64,000 nt of DNA from Paenibacillus luteus (GCF_006542765.1 NZ_SKCD01000015.1:1-64000); one strand, 5' to 3'. Counted from the first letter of the stretch, positions 45,950 to 54,471 are shown. Program-made: numbers and translations. Notes: a model not told the origin generated them from the letters alone.

Positions 45950-46118
45950 TGCTGCTATATTGTATGGCTGCAGGATAGATGCCTATATTTGCTCCTCTTC
46001 CTCCTCTATCCTGTACCCCGTACAACATAGCAGCCTTCCTGCAGCCCAACAATCCTCTTTTCGAATAATTTCCCTGCATATGTGCAGGATAGAGCGGTGA
46101 TCACCTTTAAATAGGGGT

Positions 46119-46142
46119 AAGTTATTGCAAATGTGCAGGATA
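46119..46142 (+). repeat. Dispersed TGCAAATGTGCAGGATA element
   Basis: AAGTTATTGCAAATGTGCAG here matches AAGTTACTGCAAAAGTGCAG at 20097-20116 in 18 of 20 positions. A reverse copy of the core lies at 19926-19942. A nearby TGCAGGATA precedes it at both main sites (46083; 20061), with similar spacing of about 36 bp. Confidence 0.65.
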
Positions 46143-46267
46143 GCTTTCACCCTCAAGAGGTAACTAACTGATCTTTCTTTAAAACTGGCTTTTTTCCAAT
46201 CCTCAATCTCAACCTGTGCTTTATCCTTCTATTGTATTGCTCCTATACTATCTTATCATTTGCTACC

Positions 46268-46786
46268 TCATCCAAAATCCAATTCCCCTCTCCCTACTTC
46301 CTCCAGTACCTCTTGCTTGCTTTTTATGACTAATTGGTTTACTTTCGTTTCACCAAGCTTAATAAATGCACCAAATTGATACTGTAAGGATTCTTCCAAT
46401 ACATAGCCCTTTATTTTTTCTTGATCAAATGCATCGAGCCTCTGGCTTGATGTGCTTTTTTTCACTTCTATCGCAATAAGATTCTGATTTGTTCCTCTCT
46501 TATGAACAATAATATCTGGATAAACAGACCTCCTCCCCGTCAACAAATCTTCTTTACTGATGTCATTCAGCATGCTCATGATATCTAAACTAAAAGTTTT
46601 TCTGTCCCCCAGGTTTCTATTGTATTCCACGTCAACATCCCACTCATAAAAAACTACTCCTAGATGTACCGCTAATCTGTGGCATATCGATCGCTCATTG
46701 GAATGATTAGCTATAATTTCCTTATCAAAATGATATAGCCTTCTAAGCGCATTGGTTAATCGGTTTTGAATAAATGTTTTATTCAT
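46268..46786 (-). CDS. Orphan PD-(D/E)XK-nuclease-like protein
   Basis: The soluble 172-residue protein has ERSICHRLAVHLG, then VYPDIIVHKRG and LIAIEVKKSTSS. The last two give a PD-x(n)-ExK core typical of restriction-endonuclease-like folds. The base composition is visibly more A/T-rich than in neighbouring genes, which suggests transfer. No methyltransferase, helicase or toxin partner is next to it; both flanks are long non-coding stretches. It may be a remnant of a defence or mobile island, or a solitary DNA-processing enzyme. Confidence 0.75.
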   Translation of the reverse strand: MNKTFIQNRLTNALRRLYHFDKEIIANHSNERSICHRLAVHLGVVFYEWDVDVEYNRNLGDRKTFSLDIMSMLNDISKEDLLTGRRSVYPDIIVHKRGTNQNLIAIEVKKSTSSQRLDAFDQEKIKGYVLEESLQYQFGAFIKLGETKVNQLVIKSKQEVLEEVGRGELDFG

Positions 46787-47033
46787 CCTCTAGCTCCTTC
46801 ACTGTTACAACTTTATTGAAATAGGGAAAATATGGTTTGTACGATATAAAGCAAACTTAAGGTGATAGATAAAAAAGTCACTTTCAGCCTTTTTATTTGG
46901 CGACTATAGACTAATTATGATTTAGCAGGAATTTCTCCCACTATAATAGCCTGATTCGCTGGACAAGTGAAATAATGAGATTTTGTTCCGTTAATTCTGC
47001 CGTTTCGCGGCATTTTCGGCATATTACCTGAAA

Positions 47034-47106
47034 TTAGAGGGACAAATTCCCTAAATGCCTCTAAAGCCCAAAATCCTTTAAAATAGAGGGAGAAATTCCA
47101 GCTAAT
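47034..47106. repeat. Intergenic GAGGGA-AAATTCC element pair
   Basis: TTAGAGGGACAAATTCCCTAAA (47034-47055, shown split by position) is followed by a related AATAGAGGGAGAAATTCC (47082-47099). A third relative is at 35914-35938 and a 13-bp TAAATGCCTCTAA match at 159-171. The rest of the 890-bp gap 46787-47676 holds no gene I can support. Confidence 0.6.
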
Positions 47107-47550
47107 TCAAATGAAATGAAGAGAAGAGAAGCCCTAAACAAAAAGGATACAAGACCGGAGCTTTAGCATTTTTTGAGGTGTAAGGCATCACTTTATCTCA
47201 CCAGTTTTTCGCAATAGGGGCATAGGGCTCGAAGCAAGGTTTTGTGGTCCAGAAGTGGGAGTGAAACTGGGAATCATAATCTAATTTTGTATGTCTATTG
47301 CACTTTGAGGTTGTCCAAACGAGCTAAACGAGACACACAGTATGGCTGGTTCTGGTATGGATATGGGTATTGTTACTGGTTCTGGTTCTGATTTGAACTT
47401 GTATGAAGAAGTGCAACCAATAGAGGGTGATAAGCAGTACAAGCGAGGTTAAAATAACGATTAGCTACCTCCGTATTCGGATTATGTTCTTTTTGACTGA
47501 CAGCCGTGGCGGTGCCTGACATTTCAAAACTTATTAGTTAACTGGAACTC

Positions 47551-47585
47551 GAAAAGAAGCGTGGTTTATGGCCACACTTCTTTTC
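47551..47585. terminator. Hairpin behind the siderophore-binding gene
   Basis: GAAAAGAAGCGTGG (47551-47564) pairs with CCACACTTCTTTTC (47572-47585) with one mismatch. It lacks a clear T-run but is placed to end the minus-strand transcript from 47677. Confidence 0.5.
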
Positions 47586-47676
47586 TATAATTTCATCCCC
47601 TTAAGCAACTTTACTCTCTGTACTCCCCATATTCCCTTACTCTTCAGTTAACTTCACTTTTCATTTGTTTAATTGA

Positions 47677-48678
47677 TTATTTAGTTGAGACCAGCTTCGA
47701 TATTTTGTCTGCTATATCTTCTGCCTGTAACAAGGAGGAGTAGGAATCTGCTGCAAAATATTTCTCCATATCAATCTCGATAATTCGATTGTTTTTCACT
47801 GCATCCAAAGATGTCCATGTCGCTGGCAATTTAGGCGGTTTTTTGTCCTTTACGGTAAGGATAATCACATAATCGCCTACATAATCATTTACCGTTTCCC
47901 AAGAAACTTCAACGCGGCTCATTTCCTTATCAATGATTTCACTTTGAACTTTAGGAGTAGGCTTCATTCCCAAAATATCGTAAGCAGCTCTGCCGCCTCG
48001 CTCCCCCATGTCGCCAATGACCATTAAAAATTTATCTACCGTGATATAATCAACGATCGAAATCGTTGCATCACGCGCGATTGCATTTTTAATTTTTTCG
48101 CGGGCAGCGATTTTCCGTTTTTCAAAATCGGCCACAAACTGTTTAGCCTCTTCTTCCCGGTCAAGAATTTCGCCCATCGCCGTAATTTCTTCCTGAATCG
48201 TTGCGTATTGGCTTGTATCAAATACTACGGTTGGCGCGATCTTAGAATAGTTGCTGTAGGCATCTTTATTCCAAGTAATAATGATGTCTGGCGCTAACTC
48301 TACTACTTTTTCGAAAGAAATACTTCCTTCAGCCCCTATATCTTGAACCGTCTCATCCAAGAAAGGCTTGAGGAACTGAGAATATTCGAGTTGTGTATTC
48401 GATGCTCCAACTGGCGTCACCCCAACGGCTAAGACTGGTCCCAAATCCCAATCAACGACAACGCGCTCTGGATTCGCCGGAACATTAACATCACCCATGA
48501 CCGTTGCTATTTTCCGTAACCCCGTTTGCTCAATCGCTTGGTTGGATGGCGTATTTTGTGTCGATTCCGCTAACGGATGGTTATTGCTGCTAGTGTTCCC
48601 GTTTCCGCAAGCTGCAAGCAGCAGTGTAAGCACAAGCATTAGCGTTACTCCTATTGTCTTTTTGGTACCCTGTAACAT
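47677..48678 (-). CDS. FeuA-like iron-siderophore-binding lipoprotein
   Basis: The 333-residue solute-binding protein starts MLQGTKKTIGVTL and has a lipobox LLLAAC at about residue 23. The mature part starts with a low-complexity linker and has a class III binding fold: GDVNVPANPERVVVDWDLGP, VELAPDIIITWNK and a C-terminal NRIIEIDMEKYFAAD. It should capture ferric siderophore outside the membrane. AAGGGGAT lies 8 nt before ATG 48678 and a Fur box lies upstream. No permease or ATPase gene follows. The frame is continuous with the upstream AraC gene, so a fused product cannot be excluded. Confidence 0.85.
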   Translation of the reverse strand: MLQGTKKTIGVTLMLVLTLLLAACGNGNTSSNNHPLAESTQNTPSNQAIEQTGLRKIATVMGDVNVPANPERVVVDWDLGPVLAVGVTPVGASNTQLEYSQFLKPFLDETVQDIGAEGSISFEKVVELAPDIIITWNKDAYSNYSKIAPTVVFDTSQYATIQEEITAMGEILDREEEAKQFVADFEKRKIAAREKIKNAIARDATISIVDYITVDKFLMVIGDMGERGGRAAYDILGMKPTPKVQSEIIDKEMSRVEVSWETVNDYVGDYVIILTVKDKKPPKLPATWTSLDAVKNNRIIEIDMEKYFAADSYSSLLQAEDIADKISKLVSTK

Positions 48679-49629
48679 CAGTGTATCCCCTTCGCCCTTT
48701 ATTCGATAATGATTATCATAATCAATATAGCAAGCGGAAGTATTTTTGCCCATGGAGGATAAGAACTCTTGCCATGGACTATCTGAAACGACCAGGCCTG
48801 TCTTCGCCTTATTTTTGTATTGAATAGGCGTTGATCCCACCTGTTTCTTAAACAATCGGGTAAAATAAAAGACATCGCTATAGCCGACGTTTATAGCAAT
48901 TTCCTGCACGGTAGCATCGGTTTGAATCAGCAGCTCCTTCGCTTTAGCGATTCTGGTCTGAATGACGTATTCAATGGGACTTCTCCCCGTTCGGCGCTTG
49001 AACTGCTTCGATAAATGCTGAATGCTATAATTCCATACCTCTGCCATAGATTCAAGTGAAATCGGCTCATGATAACGTTGGTGAATGTACTGAACGATCT
49101 GTTCCACCACATCCGTATCTTTAGGGGCAACCCCCTGAAGCTGCAACTGGTCTACCAGTGTATGTACGAACTGATAAAATTGAATTTTGGCTTGGAATCG
49201 TTCCTTGATCTGTCTGCGATTCCATTCCTCATACATCGATTCCATATGACGATACAAAACAACCGGAGCATGAGGCTTGCATGCATACTGCAGTTGAAAG
49301 GGGTTGTTTATATGATAAGCCTTCAATATGGCTTTGCTAGCTTTAGTATGAATACTGCCTCTATATAAAATGTAATAGTATGTGACGTCCTCATGGCCAG
49401 CTTCTAACTTAATGGTGCTGCCTTTTCCTGCATGCAGGATAAAGAATCGTTCTAATGGATGCCGAACACCATCTAACCAGATGGTACCTTGTCCTTGTAC
49501 GACAAATATAAAACTACTCGCTGGCAGTAGATGTTGCTGCTTCCTCTGTCTACGTATCACATGTTGCCGAATGTCCGCCAATTGAATCCACGATGTGTCC
49601 CATATTTGGATGTATTCTTCCCAATTCAC
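47677..49629 (-). CDS. AraC-family regulator in one open frame with the binding protein
   Basis: From GTG 49629 (GGGGGG 7 nt upstream) the frame runs 650 residues without a stop. Residues 1-285 are an AraC regulator: a cupin-like sensor (SSFIFVVQGQGTIWLDGVRHPLE) and a double HTH (AKAKELLIQTDATVQEIAINVGY, FYFTRLFKKQVGSTPIQY). A 30-residue linker follows, then a lipoprotein signal peptide and binding protein from residue 318. The Btr protein of B. subtilis is a natural AraC plus binding-protein fusion, but it has no signal peptide. Here either the regulator lost its stop codon or two products are made. Promoter and Fur box lie at 49695-49724. Confidence 0.7.
   Translation of the reverse strand: MNWEEYIQIWDTSWIQLADIRQHVIRRQRKQQHLLPASSFIFVVQGQGTIWLDGVRHPLERFFILHAGKGSTIKLEAGHEDVTYYYILYRGSIHTKASKAILKAYHINNPFQLQYACKPHAPVVLYRHMESMYEEWNRRQIKERFQAKIQFYQFVHTLVDQLQLQGVAPKDTDVVEQIVQYIHQRYHEPISLESMAEVWNYSIQHLSKQFKRRTGRSPIEYVIQTRIAKAKELLIQTDATVQEIAINVGYSDVFYFTRLFKKQVGSTPIQYKNKAKTGLVVSDSPWQEFLSSMGKNTSACYIDYDNHYRIKGEGDTLMLQGTKKTIGVTLMLVLTLLLAACGNGNTSSNNHPLAESTQNTPSNQAIEQTGLRKIATVMGDVNVPANPERVVVDWDLGPVLAVGVTPVGASNTQLEYSQFLKPFLDETVQDIGAEGSISFEKVVELAPDIIITWNKDAYSNYSKIAPTVVFDTSQYATIQEEITAMGEILDREEEAKQFVADFEKRKIAAREKIKNAIARDATISIVDYITVDKFLMVIGDMGERGGRAAYDILGMKPTPKVQSEIIDKEMSRVEVSWETVNDYVGDYVIILTVKDKKPPKLPATWTSLDAVKNNRIIEIDMEKYFAADSYSSLLQAEDIADKISKLVSTK
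48714..48752 (-). promoter_or_regulatory. Internal promoter and Fur box for the binding-protein gene
   Basis: CGATAATGATTATCA (48714-48728) matches the 7-1-7 Fur consensus at 14 of 15 positions. On the minus strand TGGGCA and TATATT lie 17 nt apart (48747-48752 and 48724-48729), overlapping the box. The site is also in-frame coding sequence of the fused reading frame. Confidence 0.75.
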
Positions 49630-49694
49630 TGTTAATCCCCCCAAAGCCAATAGCATGCGATCCCTTGCAGCTGCAAAACCCAATACAATTTAGA

Positions 49695-49724
49695 ATCGTA
49701 AACGATAACCATTATCATTGTCAA
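49695..49724 (-). promoter_or_regulatory. Fur-controlled promoter of the AraC gene
   Basis: TTGACA (49719-49724) and TACGAT (49695-49700) are 18 nt apart on the minus strand. The spacer contains CGATAACCATTATCA (49703-49717), a Fur box with 13 of 15 matches. Repressor bound there would cover the promoter. Confidence 0.82.
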
Positions 49725-49897
49725 ATCAATAGGGTCGCCTCTGTGACTCGAAATTGGCATTCTACACCGTTATAAAGTAACATATGGAAAAAACCTTTTG
49801 TCTCATTTGTAGAAGGAGCAGGGATTTCTTCCGTTTATCCATTCCTTCCTCTAGTTATCATTCTTATAATCGCCATCCAGAAAGGAACCCTTAATCT

Positions 49898-50572
49898 ATG
49901 AATATTCCACTGCTGTACATAGAGGATGACCAAGAAATCGGCAGCTTTGTTTGCCAGCATTTGAAAGATCAAGGCTATGACGTCCGCTGGCAAAAAAGCG
50001 GCGAAGGTGCGGTTGAAGCTGCGGCTTGCTGCAAGCTTGTCATTCTCGATGTCATGCTGCCGGGACTCGACGGCTTTACCGTTGGACAGCGGCTCAAGAA
50101 GTCCGCACCGGATACCCCGATCCTCATGCTGTCTGCTCGCACCTCCATCGATGACAAGCTGCAAGGCTTGCAGTTTGCTGACGACTATTTGACTAAACCG
50201 TTTCATCCCGATGAACTGACTGCTCGCATCGAAGTGCTGCTTCGCCGTTCAGGCTCCCGCAGCGCTGAACCGGTAGTCGTCAAGCATCTGCTCGTGCATG
50301 AGGAACAGAACCGCGTCGAAAACAGGGATACTGGCGAAGAAATTACGCTTACGGGCAAACAATTTCATATTTTCAGCTATATGCTTCGCCACATGGGACA
50401 AATCTTGACGAAGGAGCAAATTTACGAGGCTGTTTGGGGAGAAGCCTTCATCGAGGGCGATAAAACACTAATGGTGCATATTCGGTATTTGCGGGAAAAA
50501 ATCGAACGGAATCCAGCTGCCCCCGAAGTGATCGAAACCGTACGCGGCATCGGTTATCGGGTACGCCAGTGA
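49898..50572 (+). CDS. OmpR-type response regulator of ABC exporter system
   Basis: The product has 224 residues. The receiver has LLYIEDDQEIG, phospho-Asp in LVILDVMLPGLDG and Lys in DDYLTKPFHPDE. The winged helix ends VIETVRGIGYRVRQ. It overlaps the kinase gene by 4 nt. With the kinase and the ABC genes behind it, it resembles the regulators of lantibiotic or bacitracin resistance pumps. Two TTTAAAC repeats before the ABC operon (51986-52003) are candidate binding sites. Confidence 0.93.
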   Translation: MNIPLLYIEDDQEIGSFVCQHLKDQGYDVRWQKSGEGAVEAAACCKLVILDVMLPGLDGFTVGQRLKKSAPDTPILMLSARTSIDDKLQGLQFADDYLTKPFHPDELTARIEVLLRRSGSRSAEPVVVKHLLVHEEQNRVENRDTGEEITLTGKQFHIFSYMLRHMGQILTKEQIYEAVWGEAFIEGDKTLMVHIRYLREKIERNPAAPEVIETVRGIGYRVRQ

Positions 50573-51954
50573 AAAAGGTGAAACAGCGTTCCCCTGCCAT
50601 GAGATTCCGCCAAACCTTGCTGTCCCGCTATTTGCTCATTATTCTATTTGCCTTTTTATTTATCCCAATCTTATTCCCCATTGCCTCCATTATTTATGTC
50701 GTTATTCAGGAGAATACAAATGCTTCAGATGAAAACTTTCTGAAGTATGGGAGCAGCAGCGAGCTCGCCGCCATGTGGCATGAGCAGGCCAGCCAGCTGC
50801 AAGAAACCGACGCAGCCCTGATCGATCGCACGCTGCAGCAGTTGAAGCAAACGTATCCGGAGGCTTCCCTATTCTGGGTCGATTCCGCTGGCCAAACCAG
50901 ACTGCAACTGCCGCCGCAGAAGCAGCTGAAGGTACAGTGGAGCGCAGCGGATGCTATTCAATTTATGAAAGCGAGCATTAATCAGGACCCTTTTACCGTC
51001 GTGTCCTTCTTTGGGCCTGACCATTCCGAGACCGGCTTCATGGTGCTGCAGCTGCCGCGGTCCATTATCCAGATGGATCGGCCACTTGGAACCGGTACGC
51101 CTTTATATATTGCCTTTTTGATTATGATGTTCGCCTTCTTCTTCCTTGTATCGCTGCTGTTCTTCCGCAGCATTCGCAAGCGGCTGCTTAGTATGCAGGC
51201 TGCGATGTCACTTCATGGGGACAACGGTCTCCCACAACCCATTATCCTGAAAAAACAGGATGAAATCGGACAGCTGGAGATGGCCTTTAACGATATGGTC
51301 GTACAGCTGCAAGAGAGCAAGGAACGCGAATACGAAGAGGAACAACTTCGCAAGCAGCTGATTTCGAGCCTTTCGCATGATTTGCGGACACCTTTGACGG
51401 TCATGAACGGCCACCTGTACTCCCTTGAGAAAGAAACACTCAGCCCGAGCGGGCAGGCTTCCGTCAAGCAGATGGGCCAAAAAATCGCCAGCATCGACAG
51501 CCTGATTGAAAATTTGCTCTCTTACACGTTAATGACCAGCGGGCGTTACCCACTCAGCCTCACTGAGCAGGACGTGCTGCGCATCCTGCGCGAGAGCGCT
51601 GCCTCTTGGTATCCCCTTTGGGAACAGGCGGGCATTGCCGCAGAGATCGAACTGCCTGATGAACCTATGCTCCATGCTGTCGACAAAGCCGCGCTTCGCC
51701 GCGTATTCGATAACCTGTTCCAAAATATCATCCGGCATGCCGCAAGCGGAGCCTATATCGGACTATCGGTAGAGCTATTCCAGCAGAGATGCGCCATCGT
51801 CATACGCGACCGCGGCCGCGGGCTTGAAGCGGAGTCGGCCAGCAAAGGCTATGGCATTGGGCTTGCCATCGTCGACTACCTCCTGAAGGAGATGAAGCTT
51901 GATTGGCATACGGAGAGCAGCTCTGAGGGTACAAGCATATTCATCTTTGTTTGA
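50569..51954 (+). CDS. Sensor histidine kinase of ABC exporter system
   Basis: The 461-residue kinase has TM1 near residues 20-45 and TM2 near 180-205, enclosing an extracellular domain of about 135 residues. HAMP follows, then HisKA with LISSLSHDLRTPLTVMNGHL and HATPase_c with NLFQNIIRHAAS, RDRGRGL and GIGLAIVDYL. GTG start overlaps the regulator stop. It lacks the very short sensor of BceS-type kinases, so it may sense its ligand directly. Confidence 0.92.
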   Translation: MKKVKQRSPAMRFRQTLLSRYLLIILFAFLFIPILFPIASIIYVVIQENTNASDENFLKYGSSSELAAMWHEQASQLQETDAALIDRTLQQLKQTYPEASLFWVDSAGQTRLQLPPQKQLKVQWSAADAIQFMKASINQDPFTVVSFFGPDHSETGFMVLQLPRSIIQMDRPLGTGTPLYIAFLIMMFAFFFLVSLLFFRSIRKRLLSMQAAMSLHGDNGLPQPIILKKQDEIGQLEMAFNDMVVQLQESKEREYEEEQLRKQLISSLSHDLRTPLTVMNGHLYSLEKETLSPSGQASVKQMGQKIASIDSLIENLLSYTLMTSGRYPLSLTEQDVLRILRESAASWYPLWEQAGIAAEIELPDEPMLHAVDKAALRRVFDNLFQNIIRHAASGAYIGLSVELFQQRCAIVIRDRGRGLEAESASKGYGIGLAIVDYLLKEMKLDWHTESSSEGTSIFIFV

Positions 51955-51985
51955 ATAAGTAACGATTGGCGATGCCGCTCTATAT

Positions 51986-52003
51986 TTTAAACGAAATTTA
52001 AAC
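51986..52003 (+). promoter_or_regulatory. Direct TTTAAAC repeat upstream of ABC genes
   Basis: TTTAAAC occurs at 51986-51992 and 51997-52003, one helical turn (11 bp) apart, about 57 bp before the ATPase start. This is the usual layout of an OmpR-family binding site. No clear -10 was assigned. Confidence 0.5.
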
Positions 52004-52059
52004 TTGGGGTACTCTCCCTTTAACCTTCGTCCGTTAATCTAACTACAGAGGTGATTAAC

Positions 52060-52974
52060 GTGAATGAATGGATTATTGAAACAAAGGGGCTCAGCAAGCG
52101 TTATAAAGGACGTTATGCCGTTTCCAATCTGAATTTAAAAATTGCCAAAGGGGATATTTACGGCTTTCTGGGACCGAATGGCGCGGGCAAAACAACGACG
52201 ATCCGCATGCTGCTTGGCTTGATCAAGCCATCCAATGGATCTGTGCATATTTTCGGAAAAGCGCTCAACAAGGAGAGACTTTCCATTTTGCGCCGGGTAG
52301 GCTCGCTTGTTGAATATCCCTCCTATTACGGGCACTTGAGCGCCACGGATAACCTAGAGGCCATACGCCGGATTATCGAAGCGCCCAAAGCCAGAATTGC
52401 GGAGGTACTGAGCATTGTTGGATTGTCGAAGGAAGCGAGGCGTCCGGTAAAAGGCTTCTCTCTCGGGATGAAGCAGCGACTTGGCATCGCAAGCGCCTTG
52501 CTAGGCAATCCTGAGCTGCTCCTACTCGATGAGCCAACCAACGGCCTCGATCCCTCCGGCATCTTGGAGATCCGCGAGTTAATTAAACAGATGCCCAAGC
52601 AGCATGGCATCACCGTGCTCATCTCGAGCCATTTGCTAAGCGAGGTTGAACTCACCGCCGGGACGGTTGGCATCATACGGCAGGGAGAGCTTGTTTTTCA
52701 GGATACGATTGCGAACCTGCACCAGCAAGCACAGGGCAGCATGTCCCTTGTCGTCTCAGACCCTGAGCAGGCTCATATTACGCTGCGGCAGCACGGCATC
52801 GAAGCGGTACACCGCGGAAACACCCTGCTGCTGGAGCAAACGAGCGACCATACGGTTGCACGTATCGTGCGAACGCTTGTGGAGCGCAAGCATGATATTT
52901 ACCGGGTCGAGGAGAAGCGGAAGACGCTGGAGGAGCTTTTCCTGCAGATTGTCGGGGAGGGAACGCAGCTATGA
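52060..52974 (+). CDS. ABC transporter ATPase (BcrA/LanF type)
   Basis: The product has 304 residues. Walker A is GPNGAGKTT, the signature is FSLGMKQRLG, Walker B is LLLLDEPTNGLDP and the switch His is in LISSHLLSE. The C-terminal extension is typical of BcrA and LanF proteins, which export bacitracin or lantibiotics from the membrane for self-protection or resistance. GTG at 52060 follows AGAGGTG. The stop overlaps the first permease start. Confidence 0.93.
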   Translation: MNEWIIETKGLSKRYKGRYAVSNLNLKIAKGDIYGFLGPNGAGKTTTIRMLLGLIKPSNGSVHIFGKALNKERLSILRRVGSLVEYPSYYGHLSATDNLEAIRRIIEAPKARIAEVLSIVGLSKEARRPVKGFSLGMKQRLGIASALLGNPELLLLDEPTNGLDPSGILEIRELIKQMPKQHGITVLISSHLLSEVELTAGTVGIIRQGELVFQDTIANLHQQAQGSMSLVVSDPEQAHITLRQHGIEAVHRGNTLLLEQTSDHTVARIVRTLVERKHDIYRVEEKRKTLEELFLQIVGEGTQL

Positions 52975-53699
52975 TGTTCAAGGCGCTCTCGTCTGATTTT
53001 TTGAAAATAAGAGGCAAAGGCATCTGGTTTCTGATCTTCCTTGGGCCTCTAGGCATCATCGCCATGCAGGCGCTCAACTACGGGCTTCGATATGACTATT
53101 TGACGCAAAGATACGCGGGAAAACTTTGGGAAACGCTGCTTGCGGACATTCAAATGTTTGTCCCCATCTCGCTCTTTCTAGGCGTTACGCTCGTCTCTTC
53201 GCTGCTTGCCCATATTGAGCATCAGACGAATGCATGGAAGCAGCTGCTCGCGCTGCCGATCTCGCGAAGCGCAGTCTTTTTCTCCAAATTCGCCATCAGC
53301 TTCCTGCTGCTTACACTGTCTTGCATGGTGCTTGCAATAGGCGTGGCTGCGTTAGGACTATCGCTGCGTTTCGGCATGGAAACGATGCCTATAGGGTCTA
53401 TCCTGCGGCTCAGCTTCCTGCCATTTGCTGCTTCCCTTCCCGCGCTGGCCTTGTTCCTATGGCTGTGCATGCTTCTCAAAAACCAGGCTGTTCCCATCAC
53501 GCTTGGCGTGCTAGCTGCGATCGGTTCTGTATTTACAAGCTTGATCTCAGGCACCTTATCCAAAATGCTGCCCATAAACTGGCCGATGTTCGGTTATATT
53601 GGGCCGCGGCAAGAGCTGTTTGTCGCCGCTGGTTTTGCAGCTGGCTGCGTCATTTGTCTCATGGGGACCTTTCATTTCATCAAAAAGGACGTGAATTGA
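52971..53699 (+). CDS. ABC transporter permease (LanE/LanG-like)
   Basis: The 242-residue protein has six predicted membrane helices of the ABC-2 type. It starts MMFKALSSDFLKIRGKGIWFLIFLGPLGI, as in lantibiotic-immunity permeases, and has AHIEHQTNAWKQLLALPISR, a motif shared with the next gene. The overlap with the ATPase and the 1-nt gap to the second permease show an operon. The substrate is likely a membrane-active peptide. Confidence 0.9.
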   Translation: MMFKALSSDFLKIRGKGIWFLIFLGPLGIIAMQALNYGLRYDYLTQRYAGKLWETLLADIQMFVPISLFLGVTLVSSLLAHIEHQTNAWKQLLALPISRSAVFFSKFAISFLLLTLSCMVLAIGVAALGLSLRFGMETMPIGSILRLSFLPFAASLPALALFLWLCMLLKNQAVPITLGVLAAIGSVFTSLISGTLSKMLPINWPMFGYIGPRQELFVAAGFAAGCVICLMGTFHFIKKDVN

Positions 53700-53700
53700 A

Positions 53701-54450
53701 ATGAATGGCTTCCTACGAATCGTTGCTTCTGAACGGCTAAAGCTATCCAAATCGTATATCTGGATTCTGCTTCTGATTAGCCCGCTCCTGTCGCTGGTGA
53801 TCGGTGTCTTCCTATCCCTTGAATCTTTTGGCGCTGCCAATCGGCTTGAGGAATACGCCCTACTGGCTTCCACTATGTCTTCGTTCCATGCGATGCTGTT
53901 CTTACCCATCCTGACGGGCATTCTATCTGCTTTCGTTTGCCGATACGAGCATGCGGGAGGAGGCTGGAAGCAGCTTCTGACGCTTCCCGTATCCCGGGTA
54001 AGCCTTTATTTGGCCAAGTTCAGCGTCATCGCCATATTACTGGCTCTCACACAGCTGTTATTTCTGGTTGCCGTCATTGCTGCAGCGGCCTCCCATGGCA
54101 TCACCGACGGTCTTCCTTGGCGCTTGCTGCTGACCAGCATCGGAAGCGGCTGGCTGGCCTGCCTTCCGCTTGCAGCGCTGCAGCTGTTTGTTTCCATCAG
54201 CTGGAGCAGCTTTGCCGCTCCGCTAGTGATCAACGTGATGCTGACCATCCCGAACATGCTTATCGTCAATTCCGACAAAATCGGCCCCTACTATCCATGG
54301 GCGCAGCCGATGCTGGCGATGCTAAGCTTCAGCGATCAAGATTTCGGCGCCTTTGCGCTGCCGCTTGAAACACTGCTCATTACGGTGACAGGAAGCTTCA
54401 CCTTGTTCCTTGTGATTGGACTGCTTTATTTTAAACGTAAGGAAATCTAG
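53701..54450 (+). CDS. ABC transporter permease (LanE/LanG-like), second copy
   Basis: The 249-residue protein has six membrane helices. It shows the same layout as its neighbour, with CRYEHAGGGWKQLLTLPVSR aligning to the corresponding segment. The two probably form a heterodimer with two copies of the ATPase. A terminator follows, so the five genes from 49898 form one functional unit. Confidence 0.9.
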   Translation: MNGFLRIVASERLKLSKSYIWILLLISPLLSLVIGVFLSLESFGAANRLEEYALLASTMSSFHAMLFLPILTGILSAFVCRYEHAGGGWKQLLTLPVSRVSLYLAKFSVIAILLALTQLLFLVAVIAAAASHGITDGLPWRLLLTSIGSGWLACLPLAALQLFVSISWSSFAAPLVINVMLTIPNMLIVNSDKIGPYYPWAQPMLAMLSFSDQDFGAFALPLETLLITVTGSFTLFLVIGLLYFKRKEI

Positions 54451-54471
54451 GCCACTACCGCTAGAAAAATC

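Noticed and set aside
45774-46100. Several frames with PQTTDHR- or CGLWSV-type repeats
   Set aside because: They arise from the 7-bp repeat, which keeps all frames open. None has a supported start or non-repeat domain.
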